A stretch of DNA of 64,000 nucleotides from CAWEFA01 sp963851385. Lineage in GTDB: Bacteria; Bacteroidota; Bacteroidia; Bacteroidales; DTGW01. The notes under the pieces are model-generated. The model had not been told where the DNA came from and did no database searches. It saw only the letters and a program-made list of their open reading frames with translations. Location: contig CAWKPE010000016.1 of NCBI GenBank assembly GCA_963851385.1, forward strand, positions 62,001 through 126,000, read 5' to 3'. Both the position numbers and the translations under genes were made by a program. Positions 51,702 through 61,901 of this stretch are shown piece after piece. Within the stretch, counting starts at the first letter, position 1; each line of letters begins with the position of its first letter.

Positions 51702-51860
51702 CAGTCCTTCCCGCAGTCGTGGGATCAGTTTATCTGCCTGCAGGCCGCCGTGTCGATACGCGGCAGCGCAGAGCCGCACAAGAATAACGTTGCATCGAGT
51801 GCGGTCGCATTCATTACAGTGAGCCGCCCATTCGCCCTCAAGGAGGGTGGTAAACGTCGT

Positions 51861-52905
51861 ATGAAACAATCATTATTTATATTCATGGGTTGTGCCACAG
51901 CGTTCTGGTTGGGCGCTGTCGCGGCCAGTCATGCGGCCATTGATCAGCCGCAAGACGCGATTTTCGCGGTCACAGAGGAGAACGATTCGTTCGGCAGCCC
52001 ACCAGGCCCGCACCAGGATCGTCACTACACACAGGGACTAAAGTTTGCTTATCGCGCCGGCGACAACGATTTTCGCAATGCCACCGCCGCGCTCTCCGCC
52101 GCCCTGCCCACGTTCGCCATTGATCCGTCTGCCGCCGATCTCGGATTCGTCTTCGGCCAGAACATTTACACGCCGACGAATTTGCAGTTGAAGAATCCCG
52201 ATCCCAACGATCGCCCGTATGCGGGATGGCTTTACGGTGGCGTATTCCTCCAGCGCCGCGGCTTGACCGCGGGCAGCATTCCCGTGTTGGAGAGTTTTGA
52301 GGCCGATCTCGGCATTGTTGGACCGGGATCACTGGGGGGGACGATGCAGAAATCGTGGCACGAAATGTTGCACATCGATACACCCAAAGGCTGGGACCAT
52401 CAACTCAAGACTGAACCCGGTTTGGAGATCAAGTACGCCCGTCTTTGGCGGTTGACGGCTGAGTCCCGAATCCGCCCGCTACTGCGATCTTATTCCGTAC
52501 GTCGGCGGGAGTGTCGGCAATATCCTGGTCGCAGGCAACGTCGGCGCCACGCTGCGGGTCGGCTGGAACCTGCCAAATGATTTCGGCATCCCGATCAACG
52601 ATTCACCTTACTCCGTGAACGGCGGACTCACCGCCGATGCCCCCGCGTTTTCGGCCTACGGCTTCGGGCGCGCCGAGGGCCGCGGCGTCGCGCACAACCT
52701 CTTCCTCGACGGCAACAGCTTTCGCGACGGGCCGCATGTCGACAAGGAACCGTTCGTCGCGGACCTGAGTTTGGGTCTGGCGATGCGGCTATTCCGCCAC
52801 GTCGAACTCAGTTACATGCACGTCATTCGCACCTGCGAGTTCGTTCACCAGCCGAACAAGGATCAATTCGGCTCGATCATGGCGAAAGTTATGTTCTCGT
52901 TCTAG
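51861..52905 (+). CDS. lpxR: LpxR-like outer-membrane lipid A deacylase, split by one +1 indel
   Basis: A beta-barrel protein of about 347 residues with signal peptide (MKQSLFIFMGCATAFWLGAV ending ASHAA). LpxR landmarks: FAVTEENDSF with the active-site Asn-Asp pair, DRHYTQGLKFAY, NDRPYAGWLYGG, and WHEMLH with the likely catalytic His. The first frame runs to about 52480. Dropping one base near 52477-52486 gives DLIPYVGGSVGNIL and GWNLPNDFGIPIN, and the frame continues to FGSIMAKVMFSF at 52905, ending in the terminal Phe expected of outer-membrane barrels. LpxR removes the 3'-acyloxyacyl chain of lipid A, remodelling the outer leaflet. Confidence 0.85.
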
Positions 52906-52955
52906 CGCAGGGTCGTCGGCTGTGCCGCTGTTGCAAGGCGACAAACAAACCCTGC

Positions 52956-52972
52956 CCCGAATCAGATTCGGG
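52956..52972. terminator. CCCCGA-family palindrome serving as a terminator-like hairpin
   Basis: CCCGAAT-CAG-ATTCGGG, 7-bp arms with a three-base loop, between the convergent lpxR and DUF481 genes. Same architecture as the palindrome family found in the rest of the right part. Confidence 0.6.
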
Positions 52973-52989
52973 CCAGCCCTGCTTCCGGT

Positions 52990-53795
52990 TTATTGACCGA
53001 AATTCCAAACGATAGAGGTCAACAGCAGGATGTCGTTGTTCTTGCTGCCGGCAGCGGGCTGACTATTGTATTTGTCCTGCAATGTCACCCGCAACGCGAG
53101 CCGCGTATTGATGGCGACTTCGGTCCCCGCTTCACTATTTACCAGATAATTGGCCCAATCATCGACCTGTGGCATATAATCGATTTGCTCCCAAACCTTG
53201 CAGGTCTTGTGGAATTCGTGCTGGAACCGCTCGCTGATACGCAGGGTACAATAGCTTTCATTTTGCTTGCCGAGCCGCTCGTTTATGTAAGACGGACCCA
53301 TTTCAAGGCGGAACCGCGTGACGTCGCTCTTGATAAAAAAGTAGCCCGCGGCAGGCCCAACCGTCACGCGGTAGCGCAGCTTCGCCACATCATCGTGTAA
53401 CACATCAAGGTCAGCCGCACCGTAGAATCTTTCCGTGAACAGGTGTTTGTAATCGATGAAGCCGTGCGCGTTGTTCGCCGACTCCTGTTCGTTTTTCTGT
53501 CCCCAGTTGTTCAAGCCGTACGCTCCGTCGGCTCCGAGCCGCCACTCGCCCTGCTTCCAATCCTTTCCAATCACGCCGGACGCGTTAAACTGCAAAGTGT
53601 GTCACTGTTGCCCCGCGCCATGCTAAGGCCGAGCGCCACGTTGCCGTGCCAATCCTTAACCAAATCGGGGTCTTTCTTTTCCGGAGCGGCGACAACGGCA
53701 CCGGGAATTTGATTTGTCTGGCCATCGCCGTAGGCCATCCAAGACAGACCCGACATCAATACCACGGCGAGAATGCTGGACCATTTGATCTTCAT
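52990..53795 (-). CDS. DUF481 outer-membrane beta-barrel protein, split by one indel
   Basis: The first frame (53795 down) has signal peptide MKIKWSSILAVVLMSGLSWM ending AYGD and then WHGNVALGLSMARGNSDTL. The second frame (from about 53600) continues FNASGVIGKDWKQGEW, FYGAADLDVLHDDV, GPAAGYFFI, and ends LTSIVWNFGQ. GNSDT followed by alternating beta strands is the hallmark of DUF481 (YdiY/salt-induced outer-membrane) proteins. Inserting one base near 53592-53602 joins the halves. GGAAGGG is placed for ribosome binding before the ATG. The function of the family is unknown. Confidence 0.8.
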
Positions 53796-53875
53796 AAGTG
53801 CCCTTCCCTATCGGTTGGGCCAAATCAACGCCTGAATTCACGCGTCATGTCAAGTTGCGCTGCCAGCTCCGAAAG

Positions 53876-53892
53876 CCCCGATGGTATCGGGG
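53876..53892. repeat. CCCCGA-family palindrome (CCCCGAT-GGT-ATCGGGG)
   Basis: Perfect 7+3+7 palindrome in the intergenic space between the divergent DUF481 and cyclase genes. Confidence 0.85.
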
Positions 53893-53980
53893 TAAACTTT
53901 TGGGGCCAGCCGCAACCGGCGGTTGCGGGAGGGCCGGATTTGCGGTAGGGATAATCCAACAATCATCAGGAGGCTGCGCT

Positions 53981-54646
53981 ATGAAATTCTACGATGTGAC
54001 CGTTCTTGTGTCCGAGGAGATACCGGTCTGGCCGAAAGACCCGGCTGTGGCGTTGCCGTTGGCACAGAGCATCGCCCGCGGCGATGCCGCGAACGTCACA
54101 CGCATCGAGATGGGCGCGCACACCGGCACGCACATCGACGCGCCAATCCACTTCGAGCCGAACGGCTGCGGCACCGACCAACTCCCGCTCGACGTGCTTG
54201 TCGGGCCGTGCCGTGTGTTCGATCTCACGGTAATTCCCGGCCACATCAACCGCACGGTCCTGGCGCGGTGCGACTTGCGCGGTGTGACGCGGGCGCTGTT
54301 CAAGACGCGCAACTCGCAACGCTGGGCGCGCGGTGAGCGCACGTTCGATCCGAATTTCATCGCGGTGGCAGCCGACGGCGCGGCAGAACTGGTCGCGCGC
54401 GGCGTGAAATTGGTTGGCGTGGATTATCTTTCAGTCGAACCGTTCAGCAGCAAGGAACACCCGGTGCATCACACATTGCTGCGGGCAAACGTGGTGGTCG
54501 TCGAAGGCTTGAACCTAAGCGACGTGCCCGTGGGCGACTACGAGCTTCTGGCGCTGCCGCTGAAGTTGCATGGCGCCGACGGCGCGCCGGCGCGGGTGGT
54601 GCTCCGCAGGACGGAGACCCAGCCCATGCCGCCCGCTCAAGCCTGA
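53981..54646 (+). CDS. Cyclase-family (kynurenine formamidase-like) metal hydrolase
   Basis: A 221-residue protein with the family signature at about 44-56: GAHTGTHIDAPIHFEPN, whose His and Asp residues bind the metal. GVDYLSVEPF and HHTLLRANVVVVEGLNL follow in the second half, as in known members. The cyclase family (PF04199) includes arylformamidases of tryptophan breakdown and polyketide-type cyclases; the substrate here cannot be told. A perfect AGGAGG eight bases before the ATG fixes the start at 53981, although the frame is open further upstream. Its last 10 bases overlap the convergent gamma-CA-like gene. Confidence 0.9.
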   Translation: MKFYDVTVLVSEEIPVWPKDPAVALPLAQSIARGDAANVTRIEMGAHTGTHIDAPIHFEPNGCGTDQLPLDVLVGPCRVFDLTVIPGHINRTVLARCDLRGVTRALFKTRNSQRWARGERTFDPNFIAVAADGAAELVARGVKLVGVDYLSVEPFSSKEHPVHHTLLRANVVVVEGLNLSDVPVGDYELLALPLKLHGADGAPARVVLRRTETQPMPPAQA

Positions 54647-55170
54647 TCGTTGCAGGTTTCGCGCCGCAGTTGCGCGGCCAACTCGCAGTACTCCTCTGCC
54701 AAGCGCCGAATCTGTGCCACCTCTTTCTCGCCCAACTTACTGATGACCTTGGCGGGCGCGCCGTACACCAGCGACCGGGGCGGCACCTGCAGACCCCCGG
54801 TGAGCAACGCCGCCGCGCCAATGATGCTCTGTTCACCGACCACCACGCCGTCCATCAACACCGCGCCCATGCCGATCAACACCTCGTCACGCACCGTGCA
54901 GCCGTGCAGGATCGCTCCGTGACCGACGGTCACGTAATTGCCGACCACACACGGCGCCGGCACATCCACGTGGCAGATGGCGTTGTCCTGAATGTTGGTG
55001 TGATGGCCGATGACGACGCGGTTGACATCGCCGCGCAGCACCGCGTTGAACCAGACGCTAGATTCCGCGCCGATCTCCACGTCGCCCACCAACCGCGCGC
55101 CCGGTGCCAACAGCACACCGGCGCCGACACGTGGCCGCTTCCCGCCAAACTCCCACAGTGCTTCGCTCAT
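54637..55170 (-). CDS. Gamma-carbonic-anhydrase-like hexapeptide-repeat protein (YrdA/PaaY type)
   Basis: A 177-residue left-handed beta-helix starting MSEALWEFGGKRPRVGAGVL. The hexapeptide rungs include DVEIGAESSVWFNAVLRGDV and IGHHTNIQDNAICHVD. The metal ligands are seen as His in NAICHVD and GHGAILHGC. It ends with the helix KLGEKEVAQIRRLAEEYCEL. Relatives are zinc-binding carbonic-anhydrase-like or acyl-transferase-like trimers without a firm role. ATG at 55170 is preferred to an in-frame ATG at 55191. Confidence 0.9.
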   Translation of the reverse strand: MSEALWEFGGKRPRVGAGVLLAPGARLVGDVEIGAESSVWFNAVLRGDVNRVVIGHHTNIQDNAICHVDVPAPCVVGNYVTVGHGAILHGCTVRDEVLIGMGAVLMDGVVVGEQSIIGAAALLTGGLQVPPRSLVYGAPAKVISKLGEKEVAQIRRLAEEYCELAAQLRRETCNDQA

Positions 55171-55318
55171 GATGCAGGTCCACCCGGACACTTTTGTCAG
55201 AAGTTGATTCTGTGGAGCCGCGCGTTAAAATGCAAAGAGATTTCCGACACGGATGACTGCACAAGGTCCATCTCCGCCACGCTGGTGTCGGCAAGCTTGC
55301 CCGCCTCAGGTGGACTTG

Positions 55319-55335
55319 CCCCGACTTTGTCGGGG
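55319..55335. repeat. CCCCGA-family palindrome (CCCCGAC-TTT-GTCGGGG)
   Basis: Perfect 7+3+7 palindrome flanked by CTTG on one side and CTTGC on the other, 55 bp upstream of the Mut7-C gene. Confidence 0.85.
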
Positions 55336-55389
55336 CTTGCTCGGTTGCGTCCGTGGCGCTACGTTGGCATCGGTTTTGGAGATGCGCCC

Positions 55390-55893
55390 ATGACGCCTCG
55401 CGAGATTCGGTTTGCCGCCGATGGGATGTTGCAATCGCTCGGAGCATGGTTACGGCTGCTCGGCTATGACTGTGCCGACGCGGACTCGCGTACGGCTCGT
55501 CAACGGGTGGAGTGCGCTGCTGCTGAGAACCGCGTGTTCCTCACCCGCAACGCCCACCTCGGCAACAATCTCCCGCATGAGTTGCTGAGGCGTGTCGAGA
55601 TTATGTGGGTGGCTGCGGAGCATTTGCCATCGCAGCTTGCCGAGGTGGTGGCAAAATTCGCGCTGGACACGGAGCACTTCGTGTTCACACGCTGCGTAGG
55701 CTGCAACGAACCTCTGCACCCTGTCCCGCCAGCAGAGGCTTTGGCCTGCGTGCCGCCGGCCCCGACACGGGTGTCGGGGGAACGAGAGTTCTGGGGGTGT
55801 TCGCGCTGCGGCAAAGTTTTTTGGCGCGGCAGCCACGTCCGCAACAGCCTCGCGTGTCTACGAAATTGGCTGGGGACGACGGCCGTGCTATAG
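55390..55893 (+). CDS. Mut7-C RNase-domain protein
   Basis: A 167-residue protein with a PIN-like Mut7-C domain: IRFAADGMLQSLGAWLRLLG, DCADADSRT, ENRVFLTRNAHLGNN. A C-terminal zinc ribbon follows with RCVGCNEPL and GCSRCGKVFWRGSH (four Cys). Family members are presumed RNases. The start at 55390 matches the domain beginning; the long open frame upstream runs antisense over the gamma-CA gene and is not coding. Between the two Cys pairs a 20-bp palindrome (55760-55779) encodes APTRVSG in frame, close to where relatives have a short VPP-EF link. Confidence 0.85.
   Translation: MTPREIRFAADGMLQSLGAWLRLLGYDCADADSRTARQRVECAAAENRVFLTRNAHLGNNLPHELLRRVEIMWVAAEHLPSQLAEVVAKFALDTEHFVFTRCVGCNEPLHPVPPAEALACVPPAPTRVSGEREFWGCSRCGKVFWRGSHVRNSLACLRNWLGTTAVL
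55760..55779. repeat. CCCCGA-family palindrome inside the Mut7-C gene
   Basis: CCCCGACAC-GG-GTGTCGGGG, 9-bp perfect arms, in frame in the linker of the zinc-ribbon part. Confidence 0.8.
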
Positions 55894-55918
55894 GACAGAA
55901 GGAACCGTGGACGATAAG

Positions 55919-56038
55919 ATGCGAACACTCATTCTGCTGTTGATTTGCATGATGGTGGTTATGGCGACGGGATGCTGCACTTGCACATCATCGTCTTTGC
56001 GACGCAACCCCAGCCTGTGCGAAACGGCACCTGCATGA
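55919..56038 (+). CDS. Small lipoprotein (entericidin-like), 39 aa
   Basis: A short frame encodes MRTLILLLICMMVVMATGCC followed by a Ser/Arg-rich tail ending SLCETAPA. The hydrophobic segment ends in a lipobox-like MATG-C, typical of very small entericidin-type lipoproteins. It starts 26 bp after the Mut7-C stop; the AGAAGGA at about 55897 is rather far from the ATG. The gene is plausible but not certain at this length; function unknown. Confidence 0.45.
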   Translation: MRTLILLLICMMVVMATGCCTCTSSSLRRNPSLCETAPA

Positions 56039-56096
56039 CGCGTTTTGCAGTGGCGCGGGGCCTGTGCCCGTGGTATTTTCTGCGCGCCTTGCATGG

Positions 56097-56171
56097 GGCG
56101 GGTTAGCCAAGTGGTAAGGCGGGAGTCTGCAAAACTCCTATGCGTCGGTTCGAATCCGACACCCGCCTCCA
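56097..56171 (+). tRNA. tRNA-Cys (anticodon GCA), CCA encoded
   Basis: Acceptor stem GGCGGGT / ACCCGCC, D-arm GCC..GGC, anticodon arm GGAGT-CTGCAAA-ACTCC giving GCA, T-arm GTCGG-TTCGAAT-CCGAC, discriminator T and CCA. The 3' 26 bp is repeated at 61174-61199. Confidence 0.95.
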
Positions 56172-56172
56172 A
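56147..56172 (+). repeat. Putative attachment site, tRNA-proximal copy (attL)
   Basis: 26 bp from the T-arm to just past CCA of tRNA-Cys; identical copy at 61174-61199, 5,027 bp away. Confidence 0.65.
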
Positions 56173-56499
56173 TTCCTGCCGCGTACCTCCAATGAGTTTC
56201 GGGAGATTTGTTTGCCGGTGGTACATTGCGATTGCGGCATTGGATACCACTAGGTTTTCATTGGCCGCGCATTGCTCGCGTTTGCGCTGAAGACCGGCAG
56301 CATCAAATCTGATCCCTCGCGAAACGTCCGGCCCGCAAGAAAGGAGACGGTGTAGCTGCGGGCATCGTGTGGCAGTGGCGGTGAGATGTTGTTGTTGCGA
56401 CAAGTGGATCGGCTGCTGCGGTTGCCCCTGCATTCTGTTTGACTCCTGTAAAAGAAGGGGTAGCCTTCTTGTTCGCCCACAACAAAGAGGAGATGAGCT
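56173..56499. other. Intergenic region after tRNA-Cys
   Basis: No convincing gene. A Shine-Dalgarno GAGGAG near 56488 serves the HYR-protein start at 56500. Confidence 0.4.
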
Positions 56500-59400
56500 A
56501 TGAAAGAAGCGTCTGGTGTAGTATCCCCTTCCTACAGCAATCATTCAACCAGTCACCACCTTGCCCTGACACGAGCCGTGCCGTTGGCACTCATGGTGGT
56601 GCTGCTGGCCGCGCCCGCGCCGGTGCGCGGGGCGCTGACTTGGTCGGCCAACAATAGTTTCGGCTCGGCCGTGGTCAACGGGTTCAACGACGAAGCGACC
56701 ATCAGAAGTTATCTCTGCGTAAGCGAGAATTTGTTTAAGCAGGGCATCGTCACAGATATTTATCAAGCCGTCTACCACGTTGCCTTCATGGCCAATGAGG
56801 GCACGATGGAATTTGGCGGGCGGTTCCATGTCCGCGGTTCCGGGACGGCGCAGACGTTCGATGTCTGGGTGTTGGCAACGCTCGGCGACGATTACGCGGA
56901 TCCGCCGCCGGCGAACGGTTCGCTGGTGGCCCAGATACGGAAGGTGAGCGCGCAGACCAGCGGCTACAACGCGACGCAAGAGGTTCAGGTCGTCAACGGT
57001 TCGACCACCAACTTCTATGCGCAGCCTTCAGGGCAGTGGTACGACACCTGTTGGCATCACGCGTACATCGAGTTGCCAACCCCACCCTTGGACGACGGTG
57101 ATTACTGGTTCACGGTGACGTGGGCGCCGGCCGCAAGCGATTCGTTTCTGGTGATGGTGACGGACCAGGGGTCGGGTGATGTGCTGGGTATCGGCTGGCC
57201 GATCGGCGGGCAGAGTTCGTGGAGCGAAACGAATCTCTTCGAGCCGATGATCGTGATTGAGCAGGGCCCGACAACACCGCCCGGGGGGGTAAGAACCAAT
57301 CGCCAACGGCTTCCATCAACGCCCAAAACGCCGCTCGGGTCGGCGACAACGTCCCTGTCAGTGGTTCGGATTCGGACGCCGGCGTTTGCGCCGGCATCTC
57401 TGACAACACTTTGTTTTACAGTTGGACAGTCGCTAAACACCCACCCGGTGACAATGGCACCTTTGGCAATGTGGACACGGGGTCCACCACGTTCATGGGA
57501 GCAACAAACGGCACCTATGATATTCAACTCACGGTTTCGAACAAATGCGGCCTGACGGATTCTACCCGGACGTCGATCCTGTTCACCAACGTGGCGCCGC
57601 CCAACGCCACGGCCCCGACCATTGATCGGAGCGTGCATACCGGCGACTATACGAACAAGATAACGTTCGCGACCTCGGACGAGGGCGCGGACGCGGTGTA
57701 CACGTGGACGGCGGTCCGGGTGGACACGGGAACCACAAATGTATTTGCGACCACCTTCGACGACAACGGTAAGAAGGGCAATAGCGTGACGAAGTCGGTG
57801 GGCGACATTGGCCTGTTCCCGGTCTTCTGGAGCAAGACGCAAACCGTCTACTACGCCATTTCGGTGACGATTTCCAACAAGACCACGAATCTGGCGACCA
57901 CAAGCCCCTCCTCGCGCCTGACGAGCAGCGCCTGGCCGGTGATTGATTTGAACTATGGAGCTGTGAACTGGATGGCGCCGAACCACGCCTTCACCTATGA
58001 CCTACCTGTGAACGTCAGCATCGCCATCAAAGATGTCGGGTTAAACACGCAAGGGGCCCAGCTTGTCCTGCTTGATCAGACCGGTCAGATCGTAGCGTCG
58101 ACCAATCTCGATCTTCTCTTGGGCCCGAATCCCTTGGCGCCGCATGCGAGCGCGGGGATCCAGAAGGCGTTCACGTACCGGGGTAAGTTGGTTTGGGATG
58201 ATTGGCGTTGTACCGCACCGATACCGGACAACCGAAAAAGTACCAATATGACCTTCACGGTCGGTGTCAAGTCGTGGCAGGATGCCAACGGCTTCACGTT
58301 GGACGAGGACGATAGTCCACCCGCCAATGTCCTCGTCAAGGTGGACCCCCGGAAATGGATCCCCTTCGGCCTCACCGTAGCCGAATACTGGTTGGGCTGG
58401 GGGGAGACGCTTGTTGCCGCTCCGATTGAAGCTGCCCTGGGCGACGAACTAGGGGCCGCCATATCGCTCGGCCTCGAAGTCTTTGACCTTGCGGATTCGG
58501 GCAGGAGTTGCCAAGAACTGCATATCGATCCACCCGACATTGACACGAACTTCCTGACCGTCGCCACTGTCAACCTGCCGCAGATTGATATGACCCCTGC
58601 GGTCGCTCCCGACCAGACCTGTTACTTGGGGGCGGTAGCCTCCGAGCAGTTGATGCTCGTTCGGGCCGAATTGATGGCCTACGACCAGACGTTTGGCAAG
58701 TTGTTCGGCGCTTATCAGGCCAACAGTTTGGATGGCCTGCTGCTCCAGTCGCCAGAGCTGCTGCGCCATGCGGTGACCCTAGACCGGGAACTCTCGACTT
58801 GTGCCTCCAATCTGCTCGTGGCCCAGCAAGCCGTGGGCATCCCGTCGCGGCAGGCGGTTCTGGATATGCAACAGCAGATCGCCACGATCGGGTTTCCACA
58901 GCGCGAGGTTGACGTGCTCCAGCAATTCGGTTACACGCCGGCCCAGATCGACGCACTCCGCGCCGACATCGGCGCCATGGACCTGACCACGGTCCCTATC
59001 GGCGTGCCCGACAATATTGATGAACTGCTGCGCCCGATTCCCGGATTTTTCTACAATCAAGCCTATGCCCTAGTGCCCGGCGGCTGGGTGCTCGTGGCCG
59101 TGACGCAGCCGCGACCGGGGGACACGGTGAGCGGAACGACCACCGTTGACGCACGCGTGGTCCACAAAAAGGAGTCCACCGTTTACTGCGTCTGCGGGCC
59201 GGCCCTAGTGACGACCGTGGCGGTGGACGGGCGCGTGGTCCACCCAGTCCCGGCGCCCTATCCGGGGCCATCGTACTACCCGCCGAAGCCACAACCCGCA
59301 AACTCGTATTGTCCGCCGCCCGCCGGGGGCTACCAGCAGGCCGTGCCGTTCCAACTGGACACCACCACGTTATCAGATGGCCCGCATACCATCACCGTGA

Positions 59401-60786
59401 CCGCAATGGACAGTTGTGTGCCGGGAGCGGACGCCGACCCGCGTGTGGACATCAACAGTGACACGATCACCATCTACGTGGACAACACGCCGCCAGTGAT
59501 CACGCTCACTTCGCCGGCCCAAGTGAACTGCGGCGATCCGATCACGTATCAGGTGACCGACCCGATCAGCAACGGCTACACCAGCGGCAATGTGGACCCG
59601 ATGTACGGCACCATGTCCTCGAAGGTTGTCACCAATGGCACGATCACCATCCGCGTCGCCGACCGCGCCGGCAACGTGGCCACCGCGAACGTCCAAGTCA
59701 CGGTGGTGGACACCGAGCCGCCCGCGATTACGTGCCCGGCTAACATCACCGTGCCCGCCGATCGCCGGCCAGTGCAGCGCCACGGTCAGCTTCAGCGCCA
59801 CGGCGACCGATAACTGCGACCCGGCGCCGAAGGTGGTCTGCACGCCGGCGTCCGGCTCCACCTTCCCGGTTGGCGCGACGACGGTGACTTGTACGGCCAC
59901 CGACGCCTCGGGCAACCAAAGCCAGTGCACCTTTACGGTCACGGTGACTGACACTGCGCCGCCGGTGATTACGTGTCCGGCGAAAGTGACCGTGCCGACC
60001 GATCTGGGCAAGTGCAGCGCGGTTGTGAACTTCCCAGCGCCGCAGGCAAGCGACAATTGCCCCGGCGTAACCGTGGTCTGCAATCCGCTGTCCGGTTCTG
60101 TCTTCCCAAAGGGCACGACGACGGTGACCTGCACCGCCACCGACGCCTCGGGCAACCAAAGCCAGTGCTCGTTCACCGTGACCGTCAATGATAACGAGCA
60201 GCCGAAGATCACGTGCCCGGCGGATGTGACAGTGCCGCCCGATCCGGGCAAGAACTCAGCGGTGGTGAACTTCGCGACGCCACTCGCGACCGACAATTGC
60301 GGCAACGCCACAGTGGTTTGCAGCCCGCCCTCCGGCTCAGTCTTCCCCAAAGGTACCACACCGGTAACCTGTACCGCCGCCGACACATCCGGCAACACCG
60401 CGACCTGTACATTCAATGTGACCGTCAAGACATCGGTCCCGCCCGTCATCAGTAATGTGGTGGTCACACCTACCAGCCTCTGGCCAGCGAATCACAAGCT
60501 CGTACTCGTCACGGTCAACTACACCGCCACCGCCCAAAATGGGGTACCGGTCTGCACGCTGAGCGCCACCAGCAGCGAGCCGGACAACGGCCTCGGCGAC
60601 GGCGACACGGCGAATGACATCCAGCTCATCGCGGGGGACGCACATCACTTGTACCTGCGAGCCGAGCGCTCCGGAAACGGGCCGGGCCGGATCTACACGA
60701 TCACAATCACGTGCACGGATGCCAATGGTAACACAGCAACCAAGGCGGTGCAGGTGACGGTTCCGCACGACCAAGGCAAGAACTGA
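56500..60786 (+). CDS. Large secreted protein with HYR (hyalin) repeats, split by two indels
   Basis: One protein of about 1,428 residues, present as three frames: 56500 to about 57289, about 57290 to 59762, and about 59763 to 60786. The signal segment AVPLALMVVLLAAPAPVRGA is followed by a beta-rich domain (TWSANNSFGSAVVNGFNDE), PKD-like domains (LFYSWTVAKHPPGDNGTFGN, VTFATSDEG-type) and a central globular region. At the C-terminus are three HYR repeats of the type ITCPANVTVP...DNC...SGSxFPxGTTTVTCTATD. A base missing from G7 at 57283-57289 restores NQSPTASINAQNAARVGDNV. An extra base near 59760-59766 restores VPADAGQCSATVSF. HYR repeats occur in adhesive extracellular proteins. The gene fills the segment between the two att-like repeats. 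Confidence 0.85.
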
Positions 60787-61173
60787 TCCCTCCGGGGAAA
60801 ACCCGGTCTGCAAGTTGGGCGAGATTCTGAATGTCAGGCTCTCACCCACGCGCTTTGCCGACCGCAGCGCGGCCGACTGCACTCGGCCGTCCAGATCAGG
60901 CCACGCCTAGACAAGTTCCTGCAAATCGCTGGGTAAGCCGGACTTTGTGACGGCCCCAGTGACAGGGACCCGACTTCAGCCAATCCAGTTGGGCGTTTTG
61001 GGCAGGTTCGATCCCCGCAACACGAGAGCGTGGGCTACTGCAAAGAGTGTCAGTAAAACCGTCAGTAAACGAGTAGTGAGGGTGTAGTGAGTGAGTACGT
61101 CCGGATTGTGCTCGAGTAGTCGCCAAGTTCTTGGTAATGAGAACGTAAAACGTTAAGAAAACAGAGGGCACAA

Positions 61174-61199
61174 GGTTCGAATCCGACACCCGCCTCCAA
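61174..61199 (+). repeat. Putative attachment site, distal copy (attR)
   Basis: Identical over 26 bp to 56147-56172 and lacking the 5' two-thirds of the tRNA, as expected for the distal att site of an element inserted in tRNA-Cys. Confidence 0.65.
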
Positions 61200-61864
61200 C
61201 TCTACCCGCGCAACCGAACGCCGAAACGAACACAGGGACGGGGTGCCGACCCAGTTTTCCTTGAACCTTTCCCCTACCCGAGAAGCTTGGCGCAGATGTA
61301 TTGTTCTAGTCTCCACGCACCGGGCTTTCACTCCGCCTTGCCCGCCGTAGCCCTAACGCCTTCACGGCAAAGGCGGGTCTGTCCGTCGCAGTTCGCCCAT
61401 GCCACCAACTGCTCTCCAAGCCGCTGTTATGCCGCCTACACACACAAACCACCCTCCAGCACTGTTTCTGTCGGCGGTTTTCTCTTGCAATTGAAGGCGA
61501 GTTCGATTATATTGTTTCAAGTAGATTGAGTTAGGTGGGCAGGAAGTGTCGTTGGGGTAAGAGCAGTTGTCCGTGATGGGAACAGGGCAACTGTGGGGCG
61601 AGGGGTATGACGAATAACGCGGGTACGGTTTTTCGAGCGCCGGTGTCCATTTTTGGGCAAGGCGTGTGCCTGCGTGTGCCGAAGGGTACTCTCCCGGAGT
61701 TTTATCGGAAATCTTGCCAGTCGGCAGACAGGGATGGTTCCCTGCCCATGATGTGCTGCCATCGGGTTCTTTGTCCCAGCACGCTTCGACTTGTCTGCCG
61801 CCAGGCACGAATCCCCCAACGCCGCGACACATCCCTGAGGAAGTTTCAAATGTTATACCATCAA

Positions 61865-61883
61865 CCCCGACATGGGTGTCGGG
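61865..61883. repeat. CCCCGA-family palindrome, 18 bp before the LamG gene
   Basis: CCCGAC/GTCGGG arms with ATGGGT between, directly upstream of the ribosome-binding site of the gene at 61902. Confidence 0.7.
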
Positions 61884-61901
61884 CTTAATCATAAGAGGAC
61901 T

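Larger units (their letters stand above)
60787..61901. other. Gene-poor region with att-like repeat and palindromes
   Basis: No reading frame here looks coding. It contains the second copy of the tRNA-Cys 3' end (61174-61199), a GGCGGG/CCCGCC inverted pair (61341-61377), GTCTGCC/GGCAGAC words around 61720-61800, and a CCCCGA palindrome (61865-61883). It looks like eroded mobile DNA. Confidence 0.5.

Noticed and set aside
51273..51860. Upstream extension of the LpxR frame
   Set aside because: It is antisense to the split-barrel gene; a true signal peptide begins at 51861.
54670..55389. Long upstream extension of the Mut7-C frame
   Set aside because: It overlaps the gamma-CA-like gene antisense and crosses a CCCCGA palindrome; family homology starts at 55390.
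56045..56290. Open frames across the tRNA-Cys and its repeat giving GVGFEP-like peptides on the minus strand
   Set aside because: These peptides are translations of tRNA sequence and are a common false gene call.
60896..61331. Minus-strand frames near the distal att-like repeat considered as an integrase remnant
   Set aside because: No recombinase motif (Arg...His-x-x-Arg...Tyr) can be seen in any frame.
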